Assembly: GCA_028291055.1 (NCBI GenBank)
Contig: JAQGIP010000047.1
Coordinates: forward strand, 1-62,408
DNA: 62,408 nt
Origin: Caulobacter sp.
GTDB lineage: Bacteria > Pseudomonadota > Alphaproteobacteria > Caulobacterales > Caulobacteraceae
Direction: 5' to 3'
In this document: positions 51,020 to 59,472 of the stretch, in pieces
Position numbering within the stretch: position 1 is the stretch's first letter
Layout of the letters: the number at the start of each line of letters is the position of its first letter
Notes under the pieces: model-generated
The model's database searches: none
Seen by the model: only the letters and a program-made list of their open reading frames with translations
Told to the model about the DNA's origin: nothing
Made by a program: the position numbers and the translations under genes

Positions 51020-51116
51020 ACGAGCGGCTGCGATCGCATGCCGCCCACGCCGGCGGCATGAACACTCCACGACACGCTCAGCATCGCCTCCGGCTTCTCA
51101 ACCCTCCCGAGGAGCC
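51004..51116 (+). promoter_or_regulatory. Candidate tyrS attenuator: four mutually exclusive hairpins
   Basis: H1: CCGCTCGT (51004-51011) with ACGAGCGG (51020-51027), overlapping the last Tyr codons. H1/2 alternative: GCGGCTGC (51024-51031) with GCA (51036-51038) and GCCGC (51040-51044), one bulged T. H2: ATGCCGCC (51038-51045) with GGCGGCAT (51052-51059). H2/3 alternative: GCCGGCGG (51049-51056) with CCTCCGGC (51087-51094), one mismatch. H3: GGCTTCTC (51092-51099) with GAGGAGCC (51109-51116), which buries the GAGGAG nine bases before ATG 51124. No T-run follows any stem, so control of translation rather than termination is inferred. Confidence 0.6.
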
Positions 51117-51159
51117 CTTCCCCATGCTAGAGCCCGCGCTTCGACTTCAAGAGACCACC

Positions 51160-52419
51160 ATGACCGACCAACCCACCTTCAAGTCCGAGTTCCTGCAGGT
51201 GATGCAGGCGCGGGACTACATCCACCAGATCACCCATCCGGCCGAGCTGGATGAGGCGGGCGTCAACGGCGTGGTCACCGCCTACATCGGCTTCGACGCC
51301 ACGGCCTCCAGCCTGCATGTGGGCAGCCTGATCCAGATCATGATGCTGCGCCGGCTTCAGCAGGCCGGCGGCAAGCCCATCGTGGTCATGGGCGGCGGCA
51401 CCACCAAGGTCGGCGATCCCTCGGACAAGGACACCCAGCGCCCGCTGCTGACCGAGGCTCAGATCCAGGCCAACATCAGCTCGATCAAGACCGTGTTCGA
51501 GAAATTCCTGACCTTCGGCGACGGGCCCACCGACGCCATCATCGTCGACAACGCCGAGTGGCTGGACAAGCTGGGCTACGTCCAGTTCCTGCGCGACTAC
51601 GGCGTGCATTTCACCATCAACCGCATGCTGGCGTTTGATTCCGTGAAGCTGCGGCTGGACCGCGAACAGCCGCTGACCTTCCTCGAATTCAACTACATGC
51701 TGATGCAGGCGACCGACTTCCTGGAGCTGAACCGCCGCTACGGCTGCACCCTCCAGATGGGCGGCTCCGACCAGTGGGGCAACATCCTGAACGGGGTGGA
51801 GCTGATCCGTCGCGTGGATCAGAAGCCCGCGTTCGGCCTGACCACGCCGCTGCTGTCGACGGCGTCGGGCGCCAAGATGGGCAAGACGGCGAGTGGCGCG
51901 GTGTGGCTGAACGCCGACCTGCTTAGCCCCTACGACTACTGGCAGTTCTGGCGCAACACCGAGGACGCCGATGTGGGGCGCTTCCTGCGCAAGTTCACCG
52001 ACCTGCCGATGGACGAGATCGCCCGGCTGGAGGCCCTGCCGGGGGCCGAGATCAACGACGCCAAGAAGGTCCTGGCCGACGAATGCACCCGGATGCTGCA
52101 TGGGGCGGCGGCGGCCAAGGCGGCGGCGGGCGCGGCCAAGGCGGCGTTCGAGGAGGGCAAACTCTCGGCCGACCTGCCGACCTTCGAGGTCCCCAAGGCC
52201 GATCTGGCGGCGGGCATAGCGCTGGCCGCGCTGGCCACCGACGTGGGCCTGGCCTCGTCGCGCGGCGAAGCCCGCCGGCTGGCTCAGGGCGGCGGGTTGC
52301 GGGTCAATGATGCGGCCATCACCGATGGCGCGCGGATGGTGACCGAGGCCGATCTGGTGGACGGCGTCGTCAAGCTGGCGGCCGGCAAGAAGAAGATCGT
52401 GCTGGTGAAGCCGGTTTAG
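51160..52419 (+). CDS. tyrS: Tyrosyl-tRNA synthetase
   Basis: Charges tRNA-Tyr. The 419-aa class I enzyme has the HIGH-like motif in [36 protein letters not shown], and the KMSKS equivalent [14 protein letters not shown]. The C-terminal S4 RNA-binding domain begins near [22 protein letters not shown] 51160 ([15 protein letters not shown]) matches the usual N-terminus. The in-frame ATG 51124, which has the better ribosome-binding site (GAGGAG, nine bases before it), would add 12 residues ([12 protein letters not shown]). Expression may be tuned by the Tyr leader peptide upstream. Confidence 0.96.
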   Translation: MTDQPTFKSEFLQVMQARDYIHQITHPAELDEAGVNGVVTAYIGFDATASSLHVGSLIQIMMLRRLQQAGGKPIVVMGGGTTKVGDPSDKDTQRPLLTEAQIQANISSIKTVFEKFLTFGDGPTDAIIVDNAEWLDKLGYVQFLRDYGVHFTINRMLAFDSVKLRLDREQPLTFLEFNYMLMQATDFLELNRRYGCTLQMGGSDQWGNILNGVELIRRVDQKPAFGLTTPLLSTASGAKMGKTASGAVWLNADLLSPYDYWQFWRNTEDADVGRFLRKFTDLPMDEIARLEALPGAEINDAKKVLADECTRMLHGAAAAKAAAGAAKAAFEEGKLSADLPTFEVPKADLAAGIALAALATDVGLASSRGEARRLAQGGGLRVNDAAITDGARMVTEADLVDGVVKLAAGKKKIVLVKPV

Positions 52420-52424
52420 GAGGC

Positions 52425-52453
52425 GGGGACATGCGCCACTGGTGCGTGTCCCC
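52425..52453. terminator. Stem-loop after tyrS
   Basis: GGGGACATGCGCC (52425-52437) pairs with GGTGCGTGTCCCC (52441-52453) over 13 bp, two of them wobble, with a 3-base loop, six bases after the tyrS stop. There is no T-run. The ends recall the type A element arms, so it may be a remnant or a half-unit. Confidence 0.5.
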
Positions 52454-52484
52454 AAGGCCGGGCGAATCCGCCCGCCTCACCCAC

Positions 52485-52625
52485 TCCGCTCATCCCGACG
52501 AAAGTCGGGACCCATAGGGCTTGTCAGAGCTGGCCCTTCAAGCGATGGCGGGCGCGGGCGTCCCACGGGGGTCAGACTCCTCCCGCGAGTCAGTATGGGT
52601 CCCGACTTTCGTCGGGATGAGCGGA
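52485..52625. repeat. Perfect 32-bp inverted repeat (type B)
   Basis: Arms at 52485-52516 and 52594-52625 are exact complements; each contains CCCGACGAAAGTCGGG, itself a hairpin. The 77 bases between hold no gene. It lies between the convergent tyrS and AsmA-like genes. Confidence 0.9.
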
Positions 52626-52661
52626 TGAATTTAGGGTAGCGCTGCCATTTGGACACTGACC

Positions 52662-55600
52662 CTAAGGCGTTCCCGCCGCATCCCCGCCGCGAGGCGGCGC
52701 CGCGCCGCCGGCGGGGCGGTGGATGGGTTCGAACATCCGCCTCAATATCCCCGGCGCCGCCAACGAGAAGGGATTGACCGAGACCTTGGGGGTCTTCACC
52801 GAGCCCTTGGCGGAGTAGGTCAGGCCGACCACGCCCTCGCCCTTGCGCGAAGTCAGCAGGGCGCCGAGCACCGGCAGGTTGCCGATGGCGGAGTTCAGCG
52901 CATAGGCGGGCGCGACGGCGCCCGACAGTTCCAGCGTGCGCTCATCGAGATCGATCATCCCCTTGGCGGTGATGCCCATGGCCGAGCCGGTGGCGCGCGC
53001 GTCGTCCAGATAGACCTTGGAGCCGCGCACCCGGATCGGCGCGACCACGTGGGAGAATTCGATACCGTCGCCGTTCAAGGTGTCGCCCAGGCCGCGCAGG
53101 GAGGCCAGGGTCAGCAGCTGGGCCAGCACCGGCACCTTCACCGCGCGCACGTTCTGCATCTCGACCACGGCGTCGAAGCCGTCGGGGGCCAGCCGGCCCT
53201 TGGCGGTGGCCTGGCCGCCGCGCAGGGGGATGGGGCCGAAGAAGGCCTCGCCCGCCTGGGACACGTCGCTGAGCCGGCCGGTGAAGGCGGTGCCGCCGGC
53301 TTCCGGATAGAGCTTCAGACTGAGGGTCGAGCCGCCGGCGGTGGCGGCGGTGACGTCCATCTTGCCGGCAATGCCGCTGACCTTCACGTCGCGCAGCACG
53401 CCCACGTCGGTGATCCGCGCCTCGCCGAACTGAGCCTCCACGCGCCAGACCTGGGCGGGGGCGCCGTCGCCCCCTGCCCCATCTCCGCCCGCCGGGCGGT
53501 TGGACAGCTTGTGCAGGATCGGCCGGGTGTCGATGAAGCGCCCGCTGGCGCGCACCAGGACGCCGGCGCCGTCCTCGGTCACCTGCAGGCCGCCGTCGAA
53601 GACGCCGTCGATGCGGGCGGTCTTGGTGGTGAAGCTGACCAGGCGGCCATGGGCGATGCTGGCCTGGGCCTGGACGTCGAGGCCCGGCCCCTCGGCGACG
53701 ATGTGGTCGAGGCTGGTCGTGCCGTCAGGACGCGCGGTGATGTCGACATAGAAGCGCGCGGCCTTGCCGCCGGCCTTGCGCCAGTCGGTGTCGGCGATGG
53801 ACAGGGCCAGGCGGGTGAGGTCGGCTTCGATCCGCCCGCTCCAGCGGCCGTCCGGCCCGCGATCGAGGCGCGCGCCGATGCCGGCGACACCGTTGGCCAT
53901 GCCGTCGGGTATCAATCCAAGCCGCTCCAGGGCGCCGTCGCTGGGCGCCCCACTGACGGTCAGGGTGCGCCGCTCGCCGGCTCCGGCCAGGCTGAACTTG
54001 AAGGGCGTGCCGCCGAAGTTGGCCTCGCCGGTGATGCCGCCCCCCGCCGCCGTCATGGTGGCGTCCACCGGCACGGCGCCGTTGGGCGCGATCAGGCTGG
54101 GAACGCCCATGGCCGCCAGGTCGCCCCGGCTCAGCAAGGCCTTCCAATGCCACACTGTGGTGGTCGGCCCCATCACCCAGTCGACCCGCCCGGTCATCGG
54201 CCCGATCGCGTAGGTGGCGCCGCCGGTGGGGGCCAGGGCCACGTCGGCGGAGACCTGCTGGTTGCGGGCGAAGGCCGGCGATCCGGCGAAGCCCAGGCGC
54301 CGCGCCTCGTCCGGGGTGATCTCGGCGGTATAGTGGAGGTGGGCGACGTCGCCGCCGGTCCACACCACATTGCCGCTGTAGGCGTCGGCCTCCAGCCGCC
54401 CCACCCAGCTGTTGGCGCCGCTGTGATCGAGGATCAGGCGCAGGGGCATGTTGGCGGGGATGCCGGCGGAGATGGGCACGCCCGCCTGACGCCAGCCGGC
54501 GTATTGCGACATGCCCTCCAGCAGGACGTGCTTGTTGTCGGACCAGGTGACCCGGCCTTCTAGCGGCCGCGAATGGATCACACCGACGCCCTCGCCGTGG
54601 AAGGCGGCGAAGTGGGCCTTGATGGGCGCGCCGCCATCGTTGCCGCCCGACGCCGCGCCGCCCACGTCCAACATCCCGTCGAGATCGACGACGACGCCCT
54701 TCTTGCCGGTGAAGTCGGCGGTGAAGTCCACGCCGCCGCGATAGGGGCCGGCCTGCCCCGGTCCCTTGACGGTCAGGCCCAGGGCGGAGCCGTCCACGGC
54801 CAGGTCGCCGTCATGCAGGTCCAGCCCGATGGCCGCCTGCTTCAGGCCCGCCTGACGCACGCGGCCCACATAGCGGACGCCATAGTCCTTGGGCTGCACG
54901 TCCGACAGCATCGGCCGGGTGATCTCGATATTCACATCGGCCTGGCCGCTGACCCGGGCCGGATCGAACCCCGCGCTGGAGATCAGCCGCGCCTTGGGCT
55001 GATCGACGATCTGGAGGATTTCACGCGCGTCGCCGATCGCGCGGGCCTTGAACACCGCGACGCCGCCCTTGGGCGCGAAGCGCGGCAGGATCACCGTGCC
55101 CTCGCTCAGCGCCACATGCTGGATATGGCCGGAACTGACCTTGATCTCCAGGCTGTTGCCGCGCAGCACGCCGACCCCCACCAGGTCCTGCAGGTGGGCC
55201 AGGTCGTCGAGGATGCGGATCTCCAGCCCCTCGCCCACGAAGTCGACGCGCAGCGCCTTGTCCTCGAGATGCTTGCCGGGGCCGAAGGCGCCGGGTGGGA
55301 TGTCGCCGGTGAACTTCACGTCGTGCACGCGGCCGGCCTTCAGCGAGGCCTTCAGCCAGTTGCGCGCACCCTCGCCAAGGCCCTCCGGCCAGAAGGCCAG
55401 GATCTGGTCGGGGCCGACCGTGCCGCCGACCGAGGCGGTCGACTGGATGCCCCACGATTCACCGTCGCGTTTGCCGCGCTGGAGGACGACATGGCCGGCG
55501 ATCGGCGCGCCCGCCAGCTTCAGCCGCGCCTCGTCGATCGCCAGGCGGCCGCGTTCCGGTGCGAAGTCGCCCCGGATGAAGAGGTCCTGCACCGGCTGGG

Positions 55601-56717
55601 GCGTGGCGGAGGGCGCGAGCGTCATCAGCCCGTCGGGGCCGTTCAGTTCGAAGGCCACATGGGCCGGCTGGTCCTTGCCGTGCTCCGGGATCAGCTTGAG
55701 CTTGCCGGAGACGTCGAGGCGGGTACGTTCGGCGGCGACCTTGAAGCGGGCCAGCTTCACCTCGCCGGTGGCGGGGTCATAGCCGCCGGCGACCTCGGCG
55801 CTGTCGAAGCGCTGGAAGGCCGTGCCGAAGCGCAGGCGTCCGGCCCCGGCGGTGAAGACCACATCGGCGGCGGTGACGCCTCGGCTGGCGGCGTAGTCCA
55901 GCGCGCCGTGTCCCTGGACCAGGGCGTCGAGGGCCGACAGCGGCCGCGTGGCGCCCACCGAGGGGAAGACGCGGGCGGGCGTCAGGTCGCTCATGGCGCC
56001 GGTCAGGCGGGCCTCCTTGAGGCCGACCGAGGCCTTGGCCTGCACGGCCAGGGTGGACTTGCGCTGGCCGTCGTCGATGACCAGGCGGCAGTCGCTGACG
56101 ATGCGGCCGTTGGCCTTGTGGAAGGAGACGCGGTCGATGCGGCTGGTCCAGTTGACCGGGCCGGCGACCTCTCGGAAGGCCAGGGTCCCGTTGACCAGGT
56201 CGAGGTCCCTGAGGAAGCTGACGGGACGCCCGACGCGGGCCTCGCCCGTCAGTTCGGCCAGGGTGCGGTCCAGTCCCCCCACCCGCTCGGGCGCGCCCTT
56301 GGCGTCATAGCCCAGGCCGTATTTGCCCTGGGGCGAGATGGAGACGGCGGCGAAGAAGTCGCTGGCGGTGAGGCGTCCCGGCGCGGGCGATAGCAGCAGG
56401 GTGGCGTCCAGGGCGGCGGCGCCTTCCACGGCGGCGGCGCGCAGCACCAGCCGGCCCTTGCCGTCCGTCAGCCGGACGTTCTTGAGGCGCACGCCGAGCG
56501 CCTGGGTGTCGGGGAACCAGACCAGGGTGGCCTCGCCCACGGTCGCCTTGCCGCCCTCGACCTGCTTGGCCAGAGCGTGTTCGACGGCGGGCCGCAGTCC
56601 GGGCAGCTCGATGGGCCCGCGCGACAGGCGCAGGGCGAGCGCGGCGGCCACCACGACCACCAAGCCCATAAGGACGAGCAGGGCCTCCAGCGTATGCTTG
56701 AGAGCCGGCTTCACCAT
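52662..56717 (-). CDS. AsmA-like/DUF3971 (YhdP-type) envelope protein (1351 aa)
   Basis: A large protein with one N-terminal membrane anchor (LEALLVLMGLVVVVAAALAL near residues 10-29) and a long beta-rich periplasmic part. The start VKNVRL-style strands, the middle DUF3971-like segment (LPRFAPKGGVAVFKARAIGD, VSGQADVNIEITRPML) and the C-terminal AsmA-like end (GDGIEFSHVVAPIRVRGSKV, LPVLGALLTSRKGEGVVGLTY) match the YhdP/TamB/AsmA group, thought to bridge inner and outer membranes for phospholipid transport. ATG 56717 places the membrane anchor at the N-terminus. It converges with tyrS and diverges from the peroxiredoxin gene. Confidence 0.87.
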   Translation of the reverse strand: MVKPALKHTLEALLVLMGLVVVVAAALALRLSRGPIELPGLRPAVEHALAKQVEGGKATVGEATLVWFPDTQALGVRLKNVRLTDGKGRLVLRAAAVEGAAALDATLLLSPAPGRLTASDFFAAVSISPQGKYGLGYDAKGAPERVGGLDRTLAELTGEARVGRPVSFLRDLDLVNGTLAFREVAGPVNWTSRIDRVSFHKANGRIVSDCRLVIDDGQRKSTLAVQAKASVGLKEARLTGAMSDLTPARVFPSVGATRPLSALDALVQGHGALDYAASRGVTAADVVFTAGAGRLRFGTAFQRFDSAEVAGGYDPATGEVKLARFKVAAERTRLDVSGKLKLIPEHGKDQPAHVAFELNGPDGLMTLAPSATPQPVQDLFIRGDFAPERGRLAIDEARLKLAGAPIAGHVVLQRGKRDGESWGIQSTASVGGTVGPDQILAFWPEGLGEGARNWLKASLKAGRVHDVKFTGDIPPGAFGPGKHLEDKALRVDFVGEGLEIRILDDLAHLQDLVGVGVLRGNSLEIKVSSGHIQHVALSEGTVILPRFAPKGGVAVFKARAIGDAREILQIVDQPKARLISSAGFDPARVSGQADVNIEITRPMLSDVQPKDYGVRYVGRVRQAGLKQAAIGLDLHDGDLAVDGSALGLTVKGPGQAGPYRGGVDFTADFTGKKGVVVDLDGMLDVGGAASGGNDGGAPIKAHFAAFHGEGVGVIHSRPLEGRVTWSDNKHVLLEGMSQYAGWRQAGVPISAGIPANMPLRLILDHSGANSWVGRLEADAYSGNVVWTGGDVAHLHYTAEITPDEARRLGFAGSPAFARNQQVSADVALAPTGGATYAIGPMTGRVDWVMGPTTTVWHWKALLSRGDLAAMGVPSLIAPNGAVPVDATMTAAGGGITGEANFGGTPFKFSLAGAGERRTLTVSGAPSDGALERLGLIPDGMANGVAGIGARLDRGPDGRWSGRIEADLTRLALSIADTDWRKAGGKAARFYVDITARPDGTTSLDHIVAEGPGLDVQAQASIAHGRLVSFTTKTARIDGVFDGGLQVTEDGAGVLVRASGRFIDTRPILHKLSNRPAGGDGAGGDGAPAQVWRVEAQFGEARITDVGVLRDVKVSGIAGKMDVTAATAGGSTLSLKLYPEAGGTAFTGRLSDVSQAGEAFFGPIPLRGGQATAKGRLAPDGFDAVVEMQNVRAVKVPVLAQLLTLASLRGLGDTLNGDGIEFSHVVAPIRVRGSKVYLDDARATGSAMGITAKGMIDLDERTLELSGAVAPAYALNSAIGNLPVLGALLTSRKGEGVVGLTYSAKGSVKTPKVSVNPFSLAAPGILRRMFEPIHRPAGGAAPPRGGDAAGTP

Positions 56718-56866
56718 GCGGGACGGCTCTGGACGAGGATCGGGCGGGCTCCAGGGTTGAACGGGCGAGCATGCGGCGCGCCAAACGGGCTGGACGGCGG
56801 CTCCAACAGCCAGCACTTTCCGGCGCGAACATGGCGGCGCCCCGCCGTGCGATGGAGAAAGACATT

Positions 56867-57343
56867 ATGGCGCAGGCGCCGCAAGCCGGGGACACGGCCC
56901 CCGCGTTCGACATGGCCACCGACACCGGCAACGTCAGCCTGGCCGGCCTGAAGGGCCGCGCCGTGCTGCTGTATTTCTATCCCAAGGACGACACCACCGG
57001 CTGCACCAACGAGGCCAATGCCTTCACCGCGGCCCAGGCCGACTTCGACAAGGCAGGCGCCGTCATCGTCGGCGTGTCCAAGGACAGCGCCGCCAGTCAC
57101 GCGAAATTCCGCAAGAAATATGGCCTGACCATCGAGCTCGGTTCGGATCCTGAGGGCGCCGTCGTCGAATCCTACGGCGTCTGGGTGAGCAAGAGCATGT
57201 ACGGAAGGTCTTACATGGGAATTGAGCGCGCCACCTTTCTCATCGACGGCGAAGGGATTGTCCGGCGCGTCTGGCACAAGGTGAAGGTTCCGGGCCACGC
57301 CGCCGAGGTGTTGGCGGCGGTCCAGGCGCTGAACGGCGGCTGA
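56867..57343 (+). CDS. bcp: Peroxiredoxin, Bcp/PrxQ type
   Basis: Thiol peroxidase of 158 aa that reduces hydrogen peroxide and organic peroxides. The peroxidatic Cys is in YPKDDTTGCTNEANAF (the usual P-x3-T-x2-C), followed by IVGVSKDSAASHAKFRKKY and GIERATFLIDGEGIV. No second Cys sits five residues after the first, so resolution may be by an external thiol. ATG 56867 follows GGAGAA; the in-frame ATG 56852 is an alternative. Divergent from the AsmA-like gene. Confidence 0.9.
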   Translation: MAQAPQAGDTAPAFDMATDTGNVSLAGLKGRAVLLYFYPKDDTTGCTNEANAFTAAQADFDKAGAVIVGVSKDSAASHAKFRKKYGLTIELGSDPEGAVVESYGVWVSKSMYGRSYMGIERATFLIDGEGIVRRVWHKVKVPGHAAEVLAAVQALNGG

Positions 57344-57622
57344 TCGCGCCGCGACCGGTTGCCGCGCCGGCGCGCTTGCTATCGGCGCGGCCATCCCAGT
57401 CATCGACAGTGTTGTAGGATTGTCGCGCCCCACGCGAATACTGCGCCGCGCGCGTGAGTCCCTGCGCCTAACCGCTGGCGGGCGCGTTCACATATAGTTA
57501 ACGATTGGGGTGAGATCATCCGTTGATACGCCTTGCGCCATACTTGCGGCGCGAGCCCCCTTGCCTGTTTTCAAAACATCATAGCATATCCCCCGGTAAC
57601 CAGTTTTCGGGTGGGTGGTTGT

Positions 57623-58780
57623 ATGGGCATCGGACGCATTGGCCGACTTCGGCGCGCGCTCGAGGACCTGTTTCCAGAGCGGCATCTCTACATTCGTTCT
57701 GGCGGGGAAATGCGTGGGGTCGTGCTGTCGACCGGCCGTCAACTGGCCGGCGCGGGACTGATCGCCGCCGCCGCCCTGTGGATGGGCGTGTGCACCGCCG
57801 CGATGATGGTCAGCGCCATGTCGCTGTCGGCCAACGACCAGGAAGTCGCGCGCACCACCGCCAAATATGAACGCTGGATCGCCGACCGCCAGGCGCGCCT
57901 GAACAGCGCCGTCGCCCAGCTCAACGCCACCAACGGCTCCATCGACGAACTGGCCGCCGGGGTCGAAAAGCGCCACGCGGCGCTGGCCCTGCTGATGGGC
58001 GACTTCAAGGACGTGCCGGGCGCCGCCCAGGCCATGGAGCCGATGAAGCCCCGGCTGGCCGTCAACGAAAGCCCGCTCGACCGCGTGCGCGCCATCCGCA
58101 TGGACCAGGACCGCCTGATCGATGTGGCCGAGACCTTCTCCAAGAGCCGGGCCGAGCGCCTGCGCATCGCCATCCGCCTGGCTGGGCTTAGTCCTGAAGG
58201 CATCAGCGCCTCGGCCGGCAACGGCCTGGGCGGCCCGCTGATCGAGGCCAAGGATCCCCGCGCGCTGGCCGCCATCCTGGACGTGGACGAGGACTTCGCG
58301 CTGCGCATCCATCATGCGGCGAGCGACCTGTCGGACATGCGCACCCTGGGCGCCGCCGCCCAGCGCCTGCCGCTGGCCCACCCCACCACGGTGGCCGCGG
58401 AGAGCTCCAGCTTCGGCGTGCGCTTCGACCCCTTTACCGGCCGGCCGGCCTTCCATGCGGGCCTGGACTTCCCCGGCGCCTTCTCCACGCCGATTTATTC
58501 TACCGCGCCGGGAATTGTATCCTTCACGGGTGTACGTTCGGGCTATGGCAATACGATTGAGATAGACCATGGGGGCGGGTTCAAGACGCGCTACGCCCAC
58601 CTCCAGGCGATCGGCGTGACTGTCGGACAGCGGGTTGGCGTGGGGCAGCGTATCGGCGCCATGGGATCCACTGGCCGCTCAACGGGCCCGCACCTGCACT
58701 ACGAAGTGTGGGCGGATGGTCGCCCGCAGAACCCGAACCGCTTTTTGAAGGCCGGCGATTATGTTCAGCAAGCCAACTAA
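57623..58780 (+). CDS. Membrane-anchored M23 (LytM) peptidoglycan endopeptidase
   Basis: A 385-aa protein with a 45-residue cytoplasmic N-terminus, one membrane helix near 46-67 (LAGAGLIAAAALWMGVCTAA), a coiled coil near 80-120, and a C-terminal M23 domain. Zinc ligands are HAGLD (His-x3-Asp) and HLHYE (HxH) in GPHLHYEVWADGRP, with YAHL between them, so it should be an active metallopeptidase. Its last 20 bases overlap the bactofilin gene. M23 peptidases are commonly paired with bactofilins (as LmdC with BacA in Hyphomonas), where the bactofilin positions the enzyme. The 279 bases upstream hold a GTTTT-C-AAAAC palindrome near 57570 and no other clear feature. Confidence 0.9.
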   Translation: MGIGRIGRLRRALEDLFPERHLYIRSGGEMRGVVLSTGRQLAGAGLIAAAALWMGVCTAAMMVSAMSLSANDQEVARTTAKYERWIADRQARLNSAVAQLNATNGSIDELAAGVEKRHAALALLMGDFKDVPGAAQAMEPMKPRLAVNESPLDRVRAIRMDQDRLIDVAETFSKSRAERLRIAIRLAGLSPEGISASAGNGLGGPLIEAKDPRALAAILDVDEDFALRIHHAASDLSDMRTLGAAAQRLPLAHPTTVAAESSSFGVRFDPFTGRPAFHAGLDFPGAFSTPIYSTAPGIVSFTGVRSGYGNTIEIDHGGGFKTRYAHLQAIGVTVGQRVGVGQRIGAMGSTGRSTGPHLHYEVWADGRPQNPNRFLKAGDYVQQAN

Positions 58781-59282
58781 GCCCGCTCCCGCGCCGACCA
58801 ATGCGCCGAAGCCCGGCGCTCCCGTCCAGACCGCCGGCGCCCCGGCGACCCCGGCCGAGCCCCCGCGCAAGCCCAAGGTGGCGTCGCTGATCTCCAGCGA
58901 CATCACGCTCGAAGGCGGCATCAGCGGCGACGGCGAACTGCAGATCGACGGCGTGGTGCGCGGCGACGTGAAGGTGGGCCGCCTGACGGTGGGCGAAACC
59001 GGCCATGTGGAAGGCTCCGTCTTTGCCGAAGTGGCCGAAGTGCGCGGCCGCGTGGTCGGCTCGGTGACGGCCAAGCAGGTGCGCCTCTACGGCACCGCCT
59101 ATATCGACGGCGACATCACCCATGAGCAGCTGGCCATGGAAACCGGCGCCTTCTTCCAGGGCCGCAGCCTGAAGTTCCAGCGCCCCGCGGCGCCGGCCCA
59201 ACCGGCCCCTGCCCCTGCCCCCGCGCCCGCCCCGGCTCCCTCGAGCGTCAACGTCGCGGCGCCCCGTCCGGCCGAAGGCTGA
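58761..59282 (+). CDS. bacA: Bactofilin
   Basis: A 173-aa bactofilin, a nucleotide-independent filament-forming cytoskeletal protein. A Pro/Ala-rich N-terminal tail (to about residue 38) leads into the beta-helix core: SLISSDITLEGGISGDGELQ, VVRGDVKVGRLTVGETGHVE, VRGRVVGSVTAKQVRLYGTA. A second Pro/Ala tail ends the protein. In Caulobacter BacA recruits PbpC to the stalk base; the overlap with the M23 gene suggests joint control of local wall remodelling. A nested palindromic element starts nine bases after the stop. Confidence 0.95.
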   Translation: MFSKPTKPAPAPTNAPKPGAPVQTAGAPATPAEPPRKPKVASLISSDITLEGGISGDGELQIDGVVRGDVKVGRLTVGETGHVEGSVFAEVAEVRGRVVGSVTAKQVRLYGTAYIDGDITHEQLAMETGAFFQGRSLKFQRPAAPAQPAPAPAPAPAPAPSSVNVAAPRPAEG

Positions 59283-59291
59283 TCCCCGACC

Positions 59292-59457
59292 GGGGACATG
59301 TACGCTCTCAGAAGCCGGACGCACCTGGCGCGGGCGCCCAACCGTACGTGTCCCCTTCCGGCCGCGATACAGTCGACCTCCGGCATACCCGATCGGGGGA
59401 CACGTACGGTCCGCCCTAGCGGCCGCGGCCGTCTGTTCTGAGAGCGTACATGTCCCC
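59292..59457. repeat. Nested palindromic element, copy 4 (type A)
   Basis: Outer arms GGGGACATGTACGCTCTCA at 59292-59310 and 59439-59457; inner arms at 59341-59355 and 59396-59410, all matching the consensus exactly. It fills the gap between the convergent bacA gene and the next minus-strand gene. Confidence 0.92.
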
Positions 59458-59472
59458 GGCCGCGGCGGCGGC

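Noticed and set aside
51038..51059. H2 hairpin as a Rho-independent terminator of the tyrS leader
   Set aside because: The stem is sound but the bases after it (ATGAACACTCC...) contain no T-run, so a translational mechanism was preferred.
50932..51159. N-terminal extension of TyrS back to TTG 50932
   Set aside because: The extra residues are Pro/Arg/His-rich and unlike any TyrS N-terminus, and the stretch contains the promoter, leader peptide and hairpins. Only the short extension to ATG 51124 remains plausible.
52425..52453. Fifth copy of the type A element
   Set aside because: It shares only GGGGACA/TGTCCCC with the element, lacks the inner arms and CTCTCA, and is 29 bases long. Recorded as a separate stem-loop.
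57440..57622. CtrA binding site upstream of the M23-bactofilin genes (TTAACGATTGGGG)
   Set aside because: Only one half of the TTAA-N7-TTAA motif is present, so it cannot be supported.
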